Assembly (NCBI GenBank): GCA_036526255.1
Contig: DATCYW010000067.1
Location: 62,001 to 126,000 of the forward strand
Direction: 5' to 3'
Length of the DNA stretch: 64,000 bases
Origin: Malonomonas sp036526255
GTDB taxonomy: Bacteria > Desulfobacterota > Desulfuromonadia > Desulfuromonadales > Geopsychrobacteraceae
Every line of letters starts with the position of its first letter. The first letter of the stretch is position 1. A model generated the notes under the pieces. That model made no database searches. It saw nothing but the letters and a program-made list of their open reading frames with translations, and was not told the DNA's origin. Both the position numbers and the translations under genes were made by a program. Shown here piece by piece: positions 1 to 8,002 of the stretch.

Positions 1-2
1 TG

Positions 3-746
3 GAACGGGCCGACATCATTATCGCCGGGATGGTGCTGGCCGACGAGCTGCTGCGCCGCACCCGCACCAATCTGCTGCGGATTAACGCCAAGGGGATTCG
101 CGAAGGGCTGATCCTGCAGAGCTTGCAGCAACGCGGCCTGCTGCCGATCAACAGCCAGCCGCGCGACTGGCGCGATTCTGTGCTTGAATTTGCCCGTTCC
201 TGCCGCTTCGACGAGCAGCACTCCGAACAGGTCAGCCGGCTGGCGCTGAAAATCTTCGCCAGCGTCGCGCCGCAGAACAACCTCGAACAACGCAGCAGAG
301 AACTGCTGGAAGCCGCTGCGCTGCTGCACGACATCGGCTACTTCATCAGCTACGACCAGCATCACAAACACTCCTATCACCTGATCCGCCATGCAAACCT
401 GTTCGGCTTCACCCCGCGCGAGCGGGAAATTATCGCCAACCTGGCGCGCTACCATCGCAAAGCGAAGCCGAAAAAGAGCCACGAAAACTTCACCGGCCTG
501 CACAGCGAGGACCAGGCACTGGTCTGCAAACTGGGGGGGATCCTCAGGCTGGCCGATGGGCTGGATCGCCGCCGCAACCGCCAGGTTGATGACATCAACT
601 GCCCGCTGCACAACGGCACCCTGCAGCTGCAGCTGATCGGCAAGGGGGATCTGGCGGTCGAACTGTACGGCGCCCAGACCAAGGGGAACCTGTTCGAAGA
701 CGCCTTCGGCTACCAGATTCAACCCTCAACGCTGGAGACACCATGA
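3..746 (+). CDS. ppx: Ppx/GppA-family exopolyphosphatase, C-terminal part (5' end outside window)
   Basis: The reading frame is open from base 3 with no start, so the gene begins upstream. About 247 residues are visible. The first lie at the end of the Ppx/GppA catalytic fold (acidic-GMVLADELL-type segment). They are followed by an HD-type helical domain with HDIGYF and a His-rich stretch, then ARYHRK and the ADGLDRRRNRQV segment typical of the C-terminal half of long exopolyphosphatases. Family role: hydrolysis of terminal phosphates of polyphosphate or of pppGpp. The stop overlaps the sixA start by 4 bases, and PPK2 follows, so a polyphosphate function is more likely than a pure GppA role. 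Substrate cannot be decided from this part. Confidence 0.85.
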   Translation, partial: ERADIIIAGMVLADELLRRTRTNLLRINAKGIREGLILQSLQQRGLLPINSQPRDWRDSVLEFARSCRFDEQHSEQVSRLALKIFASVAPQNNLEQRSRELLEAAALLHDIGYFISYDQHHKHSYHLIRHANLFGFTPREREIIANLARYHRKAKPKKSHENFTGLHSEDQALVCKLGGILRLADGLDRRRNRQVDDINCPLHNGTLQLQLIGKGDLAVELYGAQTKGNLFEDAFGYQIQPSTLETP

Positions 747-1237
747 AGCGACTGATCCTGATCCGTCACGGCAAGTCTGACTGGCACAGTCCGGCTGACA
801 GCGACTTCGACCGCCCCCTGAACGGGCGCGGCAACCGGGCCGCCGTCACCATGGGCGAACGGCTGGCCGCGGCCGACAAACTCCCCGACCTGCTGGTCAG
901 CAGCCCGGCCAAACGCGCCAGAACAACGGCACGGCTGCTGGCCGGTGAGCTGGACTATCCGGAGCAGCAGATCCGGTTCTGCCCGGAGATCTACGACGCC
1001 AACCTGGAAACCCTGACGCAGCTGCTGTGCAGCATGGATGACAAGATCGAGCAGCTGCTGATGGTCGGCCATAACCCCGGCTTCTCGGAGCTGGGGCAAT
1101 GGCTCTGTCACCTGGCGCCCGACTGGCTGCCGACCTGCGGGCAGCTGGAGCTGGAGCTGCCGATCGCCCGTTGGGTCGAAGCCGAGGAAAACTGCGCCCG
1201 CCTGCTCGGCTACGATTATCCGAAACGCCCGAACTGA
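743..1237 (+). CDS. sixA: Phosphohistidine phosphatase SixA
   Basis: 164 residues, the usual size for SixA. It opens with the phosphoglycerate-mutase RHG motif (LIRHGKSDW; catalytic His9) and has the second conserved His in MVGHNPG, with SSPAKRARTTA between. Family role: a small cytoplasmic phosphatase that removes phosphate from phosphohistidine, for example on phosphotransfer proteins. It overlaps the upstream ppx-like gene by 4 bases and lies 21 bases before the ppk2 start, so the three are probably co-transcribed. The true substrate in this organism is unknown. Other small histidine phosphatases share the motifs, but length and the GKSDW signature favour SixA. Confidence 0.88.
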   Translation: MKRLILIRHGKSDWHSPADSDFDRPLNGRGNRAAVTMGERLAAADKLPDLLVSSPAKRARTTARLLAGELDYPEQQIRFCPEIYDANLETLTQLLCSMDDKIEQLLMVGHNPGFSELGQWLCHLAPDWLPTCGQLELELPIARWVEAEENCARLLGYDYPKRPN

Positions 1238-1258
1238 TACTTGAAAAAGGAGCTGTGG

Positions 1259-2131
1259 ATGGCTGAGAAAAAAGTATCGCGCAAAACCAAGCCGACCGCG
1301 CAGGGTTCGGCCAGAGCGCTCAAGCGCCGCAGCACCGACCTGCCGGCGCCGAAAAAAACCATCAGCAATAAGGAGTATGAAAAAGCGCTGGCCAAGCTGC
1401 AGATTGAGCTGGTCAAGCTGCAGGAGTGGATCCGACATAAAAAGCTGCGGGTGGTGGTGGTCTTCGAAGGGCGCGACGCCGCCGGAAAAGGCGGAGCGAT
1501 CAAGCGGATCACCGAGTGCCTGAGCCCGCGGGTCGCCCGGGTCGTCGCCCTGCCGGCTCCGACCGAGCGGGAATCGACACAGTGGTATTTTCAGCGCTAC
1601 GTTCAGCATTTGCCGGCCGCCGGTGAAATGGTGCTGTTCGACCGCAGCTGGTACAACCGCGCCGGAGTGGAAAAGGTGATGGGTTTCTGCAGCGATGAGG
1701 AACACGCCGAATTTCTGCGCTCCTGCCCTGAGTTCGAACGGATGCTGGTACGCAGCGGCATCATTCTGATCAAGTACTGGTTCTCGGTCTGTAACGAAGA
1801 GCAGGAACGCCGCTTCCAGAAACGCATCCATCACCCGACCAAGCGCTGGAAACTCAGCCCGATGGATCTGGAGTCACGCTCGCGCTGGGTCGAGTATTCC
1901 ATCGCCAAGGATGAGATGTTCGCTCACACCGACACCAAGCAGATCCCCTGGTACGTGGTCGATGGCGATGTGAAAAAGCGCGCCCGACTCAACGTCATCT
2001 GCCACCTGCTGAGTCTGATCCCCTACCAGGATCTGACCCCCGCAGCAATTGAACTGCCGCCGCGCCAGACGGAAATCGGCTACGTGCGCCCACCGTTGTC
2101 GGACCAGACCTTTATCCCGGAAATCTACTGA
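1259..2131 (+). CDS. ppk2: Polyphosphate kinase 2 (PPK2)
   Basis: 290 residues. The frame is open from a TTG at 1241, but an AAGGAG lies 7 bases before the ATG at 1259, so that start is chosen. Walker A is GRDAAGKGG. The PPK2 signatures PAPTERESTQWYFQRY, VLFDRSWYNRAGVE and a lid segment around HPTKRWKLSPMD are all present. Family role: transfer of phosphate between polyphosphate and nucleoside di- or monophosphates in the cytoplasm. It has one PPK2 domain of class I type. The basic Lys/Arg/Ala-rich first 35 residues are an extension ahead of the domain. Its neighbours, an exopolyphosphatase and SixA, support a phosphate-storage operon. Confidence 0.93.
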   Translation: MAEKKVSRKTKPTAQGSARALKRRSTDLPAPKKTISNKEYEKALAKLQIELVKLQEWIRHKKLRVVVVFEGRDAAGKGGAIKRITECLSPRVARVVALPAPTERESTQWYFQRYVQHLPAAGEMVLFDRSWYNRAGVEKVMGFCSDEEHAEFLRSCPEFERMLVRSGIILIKYWFSVCNEEQERRFQKRIHHPTKRWKLSPMDLESRSRWVEYSIAKDEMFAHTDTKQIPWYVVDGDVKKRARLNVICHLLSLIPYQDLTPAAIELPPRQTEIGYVRPPLSDQTFIPEIY

Positions 2132-2148
2132 AAGAAAAGGATTCATTA

Positions 2149-2913
2149 ATGCGCCTGCTCCTGCTGATTCTGTTGCTCACCCCCGCAACCCTCTGGGCCG
2201 AAGCCCCACGCGTCCTCTTCGATCAGGGGCACCGCCAGGCATTTTTCATCGAACGGCAGGGCCTGCTGAAACTCAGCTCCCTGGCAGAGGTCATGCGCGA
2301 CCAGGGCTGGCAGGTGGCAAGTTCTCAGCAACCGCTCGATGACCAACTGCTGGCCGGCGTCAGTGCGCTCATTATCTCCGGCCCGTTCCAGTCGTTCAGC
2401 TCGGCCGAAATCGACAGCATCATCAGCTTTGTCGAACAGGGCGGCAGGCTGGCGATCATGCTGCACATCAATCAGACGCTGCTGCCACTGCTGCACCGAC
2501 TGGGGGTCGATGCCGGCAATCTGGTGATTAACGAGCAGCAGAACCAGATCGATGGCAAAACCATCGATTTCAAGGTGACGAATTTTGTTCCCCATCCGCT
2601 GACAGAGGGGCTTGAACAGTTCTCCATCTACGGCGGCTGGCCACTGCAAGTCTTCGCGCCGCCGGGGGAAACGCTGGCCAGCAGCAGCCCGCACAGCTGG
2701 GTCGACCTTGATCAGAACCGGCAGCTCAGCCAACAGGATCTGATGCAGCCCTTCGCCGTGCTGATCGCCGGCGAGCTTGGCCAGGGCAGCTTTGCCGTGT
2801 TTGCCGATGACGCTATTTTTCAGAACCAGTTTCTCAGCGACGGCAACCGCCGGCTGGCGATAAATCTGGCGCGCTGGCTGCTCGGCAGCAAAGGGGTGCA
2901 ATTGAAAATCTGA
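2149..2913 (+). CDS. Secreted DUF4350-like protein
   Basis: 254 residues with an N-terminal signal peptide (hydrophobic LLLLILLLTPATLWA, cleavage after AEA or ALWA). The mature part follows the DUF4350/GATase-like pattern: a first strand VLFDQGHRQAFF, then ALIISGPFQSFSSAEI, then FVEQGGRLAIMLHIN. Such domains resemble the periplasmic part of gliding/ABC-type GldG proteins and probably bind something rather than catalyse, but the function is not established. AAAGGA precedes the ATG by 7 bases. It lies 17 bases after ppk2 and may be the last gene of that operon, since a new promoter follows at 2987. Confidence 0.55.
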   Translation: MRLLLLILLLTPATLWAEAPRVLFDQGHRQAFFIERQGLLKLSSLAEVMRDQGWQVASSQQPLDDQLLAGVSALIISGPFQSFSSAEIDSIISFVEQGGRLAIMLHINQTLLPLLHRLGVDAGNLVINEQQNQIDGKTIDFKVTNFVPHPLTEGLEQFSIYGGWPLQVFAPPGETLASSSPHSWVDLDQNRQLSQQDLMQPFAVLIAGELGQGSFAVFADDAIFQNQFLSDGNRRLAINLARWLLGSKGVQLKI

Positions 2914-2932
2914 GGTTGAAAAAGCAGAATAT

Positions 2933-2957
2933 ATGTATTACCGCGAGCGCAATACAT
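2933..2957. repeat. Perfect inverted repeat upstream of the hydrolase-caspase unit
   Basis: ATGTATT and AATACAT are separated by 11 bases. The repeat lies 30 bases upstream of the -35 box at 2987, where an activator or repressor dyad could sit. It is not followed by a T-run, so it is not an obvious terminator for the preceding gene. Operator function is inferred only from position and symmetry. Confidence 0.4.
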
Positions 2958-2986
2958 CCCCCGCAACCTGCTAATTATGCGACACA

Positions 2987-3014
2987 TTGACAAGCCGTCA
3001 GCATGCTGTACAAA
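2987..3014 (+). promoter_or_regulatory. Sigma-70-type promoter of the hydrolase-caspase-bL12-like unit
   Basis: TTGACA at 2987-2992 and TACAAA at 3009-3014, with a 16-base spacer. The predicted transcription start is near 3021, about 30 bases before the ATG at 3053. The TTG that could be read as an upstream start codon is therefore probably the -35 box. Confidence 0.6.
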
Positions 3015-3052
3015 TTAATGAGAACCCGCGTTTACCTATAAAGGGGGATCTC

Positions 3053-4582
3053 ATGCCGAACTCTCAGAACCACGTCATTCATCTGGCCAACGGACAACTC
3101 AGTCCAAAATCAACCACCAGCCGCGAGGACGTCACCCAGCTGATCGAGCAGGCCATCAACCAGCAACCTGCCGCCGGACTGGCAATTCATTTTCACGGCG
3201 GTCTGGTCAATGAAAAGTCGGCTCGCCAGATCGCCCAACGACTGACCCCGGTCTACGCCGAAGCAGGTGCCTACCCGCTGTTTCTGGTCTGGGAATCGGG
3301 GCTGTTCGAAGCGATCGGCAACAACCTGCAGGACATCTCCAAGGAAAAGATTTTTCAGGAATTTGTCAAAAAGGCCGCCGAGTGGGCGTTGAAAAAGCTG
3401 CCGGGCGGGATCGGCTTCAAAGGGACATCCGGCGCAGCGGTGAATGAAATCGAGTTGCGTCAGCAGTTCGATGACTGGTTCCGTGGCAAACGCGCCACCC
3501 CACCCACTGCCCTGGAGATTCAAAAAGGGCGCAGCGAAGCCGCCATTCAAGCCACCCTGAAGGGCTCGAGCCTCGACCAGCACAGCCTTGAGGCAGAAAT
3601 CCAGCTGAGCATCGAGAGTGACTTCGATTTTCAGGATGCGGTCCAGGCGGTGTTTAACGGACTGCATGCCGGCGGCGTGCCGCAACCGATGACCAAGGGT
3701 GCGGCCGGCTCGAGCGCGTCAAGCAGCTCATTGATCAGCCCGCAGGCCGCCGAGCAGCTCTTTGATCGCACCCCGGCCACCACCAAGGGCTTCTCGCTGG
3801 GCGGCTGGTACCGGGCGGCCAAGATGCTGGCCACCATTGTCGTCGCGGTCACCAGACGCTACCGTCACGGCCGCGCTCACGGGCTTTACGTCACCGTGGT
3901 CGAAGAGGTGCTGCGCTACCTGTATCTCGACAAAGTCGGCACGTTGGTCTGGAACCAGATGAAAAAGGACACCGCCGATGCTTTTCTCCCAGGCGAAAAT
4001 CACGGTGGCACCGCGCTGCTGGCCGAACTGAAAAAACTGCAGCAGAGCGGCCAGCAACTGCCGCGCATCACACTGATCGGTCACAGCACCGGCGCCGTCT
4101 ATATCTGCAATTTTCTTGAGGCGGCCGCGCAGATGCTGCCTGGCGCCAGGTTCGACGTCGTTTTTCTGGCGGCGGCGGTCACCTACGAAAAATTCGCCAC
4201 CACCCTCGCCAGCCATGCGCCGAGCATCGCCAATTTCCGCGCCTTCGGCATGAGCGACGAATGGGAGTCGCAGGATCAGCTGGTGCCGATCCTCTACCTG
4301 CGTTCGCTGCTCTATTTTATCTCAGGGGTGCTCGAACCGACCGTCGATGAACCGCTGGTCGGCATGGAACGCTATCTGCGCGAGCAGGAGACCTTTAGCG
4401 CGGCGGAGTTCCCCGCCATCGCCCGCAGCCGCAGTTTTTACCGTGATTTCCCCGAAAGTCTGGTCTGGTCTCCCGACACCACCGGCACAGGAAGTATCTG
4501 TACGGCGGCCAGACATGGTGATTTTGATAACGACGTCTCAACCCTGAAGAGCCTGCAGCAACTGTTGAAGCACGGATTCTGA
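3053..4582 (+). CDS. Predicted alpha/beta hydrolase, first gene of a caspase-linked unit
   Basis: 509 residues. The ATG at 3053 is preceded by AAAGGGGGA. No signal peptide or clear membrane helix is seen. An early strand leads to HFHGG (residues 46-50), as in oxyanion-hole segments, and a nucleophile elbow GHSTG puts Ser345 at its centre. A later FGMSDEW segment offers an acid and His488 (ARHGDF) a base, so a Ser-Asp-His triad is plausible. Between them lies a long charged and Ser-rich insert (roughly residues 130-240). I do not recognise a named family; lipase/esterase-like is the safest description. It is 4 bases from the caspase-like gene and shares its promoter, which suggests a joint function. 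Substrate unknown. Confidence 0.6.
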   Translation: MPNSQNHVIHLANGQLSPKSTTSREDVTQLIEQAINQQPAAGLAIHFHGGLVNEKSARQIAQRLTPVYAEAGAYPLFLVWESGLFEAIGNNLQDISKEKIFQEFVKKAAEWALKKLPGGIGFKGTSGAAVNEIELRQQFDDWFRGKRATPPTALEIQKGRSEAAIQATLKGSSLDQHSLEAEIQLSIESDFDFQDAVQAVFNGLHAGGVPQPMTKGAAGSSASSSSLISPQAAEQLFDRTPATTKGFSLGGWYRAAKMLATIVVAVTRRYRHGRAHGLYVTVVEEVLRYLYLDKVGTLVWNQMKKDTADAFLPGENHGGTALLAELKKLQQSGQQLPRITLIGHSTGAVYICNFLEAAAQMLPGARFDVVFLAAAVTYEKFATTLASHAPSIANFRAFGMSDEWESQDQLVPILYLRSLLYFISGVLEPTVDEPLVGMERYLREQETFSAAEFPAIARSRSFYRDFPESLVWSPDTTGTGSICTAARHGDFDNDVSTLKSLQQLLKHGF

Positions 4583-4586
4583 GCCC

Positions 4587-5681
4587 ATGCCGCGCAATGA
4601 TTACGCCATTCTGATGGGCATCAGCCATTACGCTGATCCGGGCTTTCCACCGCTGGAGGGGCCACCGCGGGATGTGGCGCGCTTTCACCAGTGGCTGATC
4701 GATCCGCAGGGGGGGGACGTCGATCCGCAGCAGATCATCACGATTGTCTCGCCCACGCCGCCGCCGAATGTCGCTCCCGACCAGACGCCACCGACCTTTG
4801 TTGACTTTCAGACCAAATTCAAACAGCTGGTCACCGGCGGCGGCAGCAACATTCAGTATCACAGCGAAAGCCGGCTCTATCTGTACTTCTCCGGCCACGG
4901 CTTCTGCGAATACCAGAACGCCATGCCACACGCGGCGATCTATGCCGCCAACGCCTCACGCTGGGCGCACTACAATATCGCCGGCACCCTCTTCGCCCTC
5001 TGGGCCAAAGAGGCGGCGGTGTTCGGCGAGATCGTACTGGTGATGGATTGCTGCCGCGACGCCGAAGCGACCAAGACGCTGTCACCGACCTTTCTGCCGG
5101 CCATCGCCAATCTCGGCCCCGCTGGTCACGTCAAAATGTTCTGCGTCTATGCTGCGCCCAAGGGGGGCAAGGCGCAGGAACGCCCGATTCCGGAACTGAA
5201 CAATCAGGTCCACAGCCTGCTCACCCACGCGCTGCTTGATGCGTTCCGGCACGCGCCGCCCGACGAAAAGGGCAAAGTCACCGGGCAGATCATCAAGGGC
5301 TACCTGGAAGATTCCTGGCCGGGCGTCTGCGGCAAAATTCCCGCCGACCCGCCGGAAGTTTACATCCCGCCCAACGGCGACATTACTTTTTTCCGCCAGC
5401 CCTCAGCCAGACTTTCGCAGAAAATCCACCTGACTGCATGGCTGGCCGGAAGCCCGGTTGAGATTTACGACCAGCACAATCAGCTGTTCGCCAGCCTGAC
5501 CCTTCCTGAAACTAATGCGGCCACTGTCATCCTCAACTGGGCCGACCAGACCAGCGAACCGGTGCCGATCAGCGACGGCACGCTGAACATTCCGTTACCG
5601 GCCGGATTCTATCGGATCAGTCTGGCTGCTGGAGCCAAACAGCAGCTGTTCCAGGCGGGAGGTGCCGATGTCGAACTCTAA
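4587..5681 (+). CDS. Caspase-like (peptidase C14 / metacaspase-type) protease
   Basis: 364 residues. The N-terminal half has the caspase p20 layout: a first strand YAILMGISHY, the loop LEGPPRDV, the catalytic His in LYFSGHGF (His104), and the catalytic Cys in LVMDCCRDAEA (Asp154-Cys155-Cys156; Cys156 aligns with the DxC nucleophile). The last 95 residues (from about 270) look like an all-beta PEGA-like domain (IHLTAWLAGSPVEIY, LPAGFYRISL). Family role: a cytoplasmic Cys protease, often in bacterial signalling or cell-death modules. The gene lies 4 bases after the hydrolase and its end overlaps the next gene by 14 bases, so the three are translationally linked. Target unknown. Confidence 0.82.
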   Translation: MPRNDYAILMGISHYADPGFPPLEGPPRDVARFHQWLIDPQGGDVDPQQIITIVSPTPPPNVAPDQTPPTFVDFQTKFKQLVTGGGSNIQYHSESRLYLYFSGHGFCEYQNAMPHAAIYAANASRWAHYNIAGTLFALWAKEAAVFGEIVLVMDCCRDAEATKTLSPTFLPAIANLGPAGHVKMFCVYAAPKGGKAQERPIPELNNQVHSLLTHALLDAFRHAPPDEKGKVTGQIIKGYLEDSWPGVCGKIPADPPEVYIPPNGDITFFRQPSARLSQKIHLTAWLAGSPVEIYDQHNQLFASLTLPETNAATVILNWADQTSEPVPISDGTLNIPLPAGFYRISLAAGAKQQLFQAGGADVEL

Positions 5682-7578
5682 GCTTCCGGTTACGGTTGAG
5701 GTCGCCGATTTCGCCTCGCAGATAGAGATCTTAGACGGCGTTTTCCGCGTGGTGGCGAGGGGTTTCGGTCAGATCCGCACCGAACTGAAACCGGGGCTCT
5801 ACAAAGCTCGCACCCAGGTCGGCACGGCGCTGCAGGAAAAGATGTTTGCCATCAATGAAGGGGTAACCACAGCTCCGGTGGTGCTTGATCCGGTACTCTT
5901 TGCTTCTGCCGCACCGCTACAGGGCACCTCCACCAGCCACGAATATCACCAGCATGCAGTGGCTATAGCCGTCGATAATGCCGAACCTCCGCTGATTCTC
6001 GGCAGTGGCTCATCCCTGCTGCTGAGTCTCCGTGACCCGGGCCGTGCTCCCCTGGAACAGACCAAGCAGAGCCGGGCCAGCTACGCCCGCGGTTTTGACG
6101 GCTGCAGCCTCTGCGCAGCCGACGGCAGCGAATTGATCAATTATGATCAGGCGGCAACGCGCGATATCAACCTGGGATTTGCCATCCGCAATGCCGAGCT
6201 CGACCCTGGTCACTACATCCTTAAGGTAGAACAGGTCGGGCTCAAACCAGTGGCCCTGCCGGTCGTCACAGTGCCGGGGTGGGCCAGCCAGATCTTTATC
6301 CAGGTCGAAGAAGGCCCTTCCGGCGCGGCAACCCACCACCCGGCCCTCGCGGAAGCGACGCTGATGATGGTGCCGCTAGGGCAACCTTTTCACCCCGGAG
6401 ACCGCTATTTCCGGCTCACTGAGGTGGCCCGTCAGGCACTGCAGCGGGGTCGCAATATTTTCGATCGGCAGTTGCTGGATGAACTGCTCGACAGCAAATT
6501 CGGCAATCCCGTGCTCGGCCTGTTTGCCGCCCACCTGCTGCTGCTCGACCCACAGCCGCAGCTAAAACTGTTGCGGATTGTCCTCGACAATCTCGACGCA
6601 ATGCTCGGTTTCGATTTTCCCGATCTGATCGCCCTGCGGCGGCGTATGCAACAACTCGATCCGCCCACCAGCCCGGCCGGGATTATTCAGGATCCACTGG
6701 TCTTCCCGCCGCTGCTGCGGGCCAGCTGGGATATTCTCGCCGCGCAGGCGATGATGGACGATGACCTCATGCCGGCCGGATCGGTCAGTCGCCAGATCGC
6801 CGACCGGCTCTGCGACAACGGCATCTGGCTGGCGTGGCAGCCGCGGCCGCTGGAAATGTCCGCCACCCAGGGGTGGAAGATGCTGTCAGATGATGAGCTG
6901 TTGAGTAAAAAGGGTCCTGATCGGGAGAGAATTCTCAGCGTCTTCGAACAAGCCGAGAAGTACCTGAACCTCGACAGCAACCTGGGGCTGCTGCAGGTCG
7001 CGAAAACCCTGACCAAGCCGGTGGTGCGCGAAAAGTTGAGGCAGTTCATCCGGTCGGCGGCAGCAAGCGAAAACCTCCCGCTCGAGCAACTGGGTGAACT
7101 GGTGCTGCGCCTGGCAAAAAACTACCCCTGGGAAAAACTGCTCAGAAAACTGAACGAGCTGGACGTTGACGACGCGATCAGCGAGCGATTGTCAGCGGTA
7201 CAGCGAACGATCCTCCCGGCGCTGCTACTGTTTCGCCAGCAGCTGGCAGCGGATCAGGATGTCAGCGCAGATGACTGGAAGCAGCTGTTCGCCTCGCTGA
7301 AAGTACCGCGCGCGGTACTGTTGGATAACCTGGGTGAACTGGCACGCTTGGCCGCCGGGCTGGAGGTGCGCCAGGCGGAGGACAACATGACCGGCTTGAA
7401 TATCGTTCTGGCAAACGCAGACCATAGCAAAACCCGCGTGTTGCAAAACCTGCGCGCGGCAACCGGCCTTGGCCGCAAAGAAGCCGAGGAGCTGGTTGCT
7501 GGCGCGCCCTTGACCATCAGGGATGATGTCAGCAAAGTCAGGGCCGAAGCAGAAGTGTTGAGAACGCTGCTTGACTAA
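5668..7578 (+). CDS. Large caspase-linked protein with a bL12 C-terminal-like domain
   Basis: 636 residues. The ATG at 5668 follows GGGAGG; a GTG at 5662 is inside that ribosome-binding site and is rejected. The first 100 residues resemble the beta-rich end of the caspase-like protein (VEVADFASQIEIL, LKPGLYKARTQ). A second beta segment follows to about 210. The middle (250-570) is mainly helical with no motif I recognise. The last 60 residues match the ribosomal protein bL12 C-terminal domain closely: LNIVLANADHSK, then RAATGLGRKEAEELV, then GAP and a VSK-AE-L ending. That fold is shared with the ClpS adaptor. An adaptor or sensor role for the caspase and hydrolase is an inference. Confidence 0.6.
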   Translation: MSNSKLPVTVEVADFASQIEILDGVFRVVARGFGQIRTELKPGLYKARTQVGTALQEKMFAINEGVTTAPVVLDPVLFASAAPLQGTSTSHEYHQHAVAIAVDNAEPPLILGSGSSLLLSLRDPGRAPLEQTKQSRASYARGFDGCSLCAADGSELINYDQAATRDINLGFAIRNAELDPGHYILKVEQVGLKPVALPVVTVPGWASQIFIQVEEGPSGAATHHPALAEATLMMVPLGQPFHPGDRYFRLTEVARQALQRGRNIFDRQLLDELLDSKFGNPVLGLFAAHLLLLDPQPQLKLLRIVLDNLDAMLGFDFPDLIALRRRMQQLDPPTSPAGIIQDPLVFPPLLRASWDILAAQAMMDDDLMPAGSVSRQIADRLCDNGIWLAWQPRPLEMSATQGWKMLSDDELLSKKGPDRERILSVFEQAEKYLNLDSNLGLLQVAKTLTKPVVREKLRQFIRSAAASENLPLEQLGELVLRLAKNYPWEKLLRKLNELDVDDAISERLSAVQRTILPALLLFRQQLAADQDVSADDWKQLFASLKVPRAVLLDNLGELARLAAGLEVRQAEDNMTGLNIVLANADHSKTRVLQNLRAATGLGRKEAEELVAGAPLTIRDDVSKVRAEAEVLRTLLD

Positions 7579-7987
7579 CCGGGCATTTTTCCTGCTGGCG
7601 GCAGATGCCGTCCTGCTGTTGCACTTGCTGTTCGTGGTTTTTGTCGTGACCGGGCTCCTGTTTATCTTCGTGGGGAAGGTTAGAACCTGGTCCTGGGTCA
7701 GAAATCCCTGGTTTCGCTTCGCGCACCTTGTCGCTATCGGGGTGGTGGTTTTACAAGCATGGCTGGGGATTATCTGCCCGCTGACCCATCTGGAGATGGC
7801 ACTGCGCACCCGGGGCGGGGGCGGCGAATATTCAGGGGCCTTTATCGCGCACTGGCTCGAAACCCTTTTGTATTATCAGGCGCCTGCTTGGGTCTTTGTC
7901 GTTGCTTATACGGTCTTCGGGATCATCGTCGCGGCCAGCTGGAGGCTGGTGCCCCCGCGTCCATTCAAAAAACCACGCACCACCTGA
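7571..7987 (+). CDS. DUF2784-family membrane protein
   Basis: 138 residues with about four hydrophobic helices (around 5-25, 47-70, 95-115 and 115-130) and the family's CPLTHLE segment. The only in-frame start near the beginning is a TTG at 7571, which overlaps the end of the preceding gene by 8 bases. The protein is presumably in the inner membrane. The family has no proven function. The overlap suggests co-transcription with the caspase-linked unit, but DUF2784 proteins occur widely alone, so it may be a passenger. Confidence 0.7.
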   Translation: MTNRAFFLLAADAVLLLHLLFVVFVVTGLLFIFVGKVRTWSWVRNPWFRFAHLVAIGVVVLQAWLGIICPLTHLEMALRTRGGGGEYSGAFIAHWLETLLYYQAPAWVFVVAYTVFGIIVAASWRLVPPRPFKKPRTT

Positions 7988-8002
7988 GGCAAATCAGGCC
8001 CA

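Noticed and set aside
719..1834. 371-codon frame on the - strand opposite sixA and ppk2
   Set aside because: Antisense shadow of two clear enzymes; no recognisable domain.
2987..3052. TTG start giving the hydrolase 22 extra residues
   Set aside because: The TTG is part of the -35 box; ATG 3053 has a strong ribosome-binding site.
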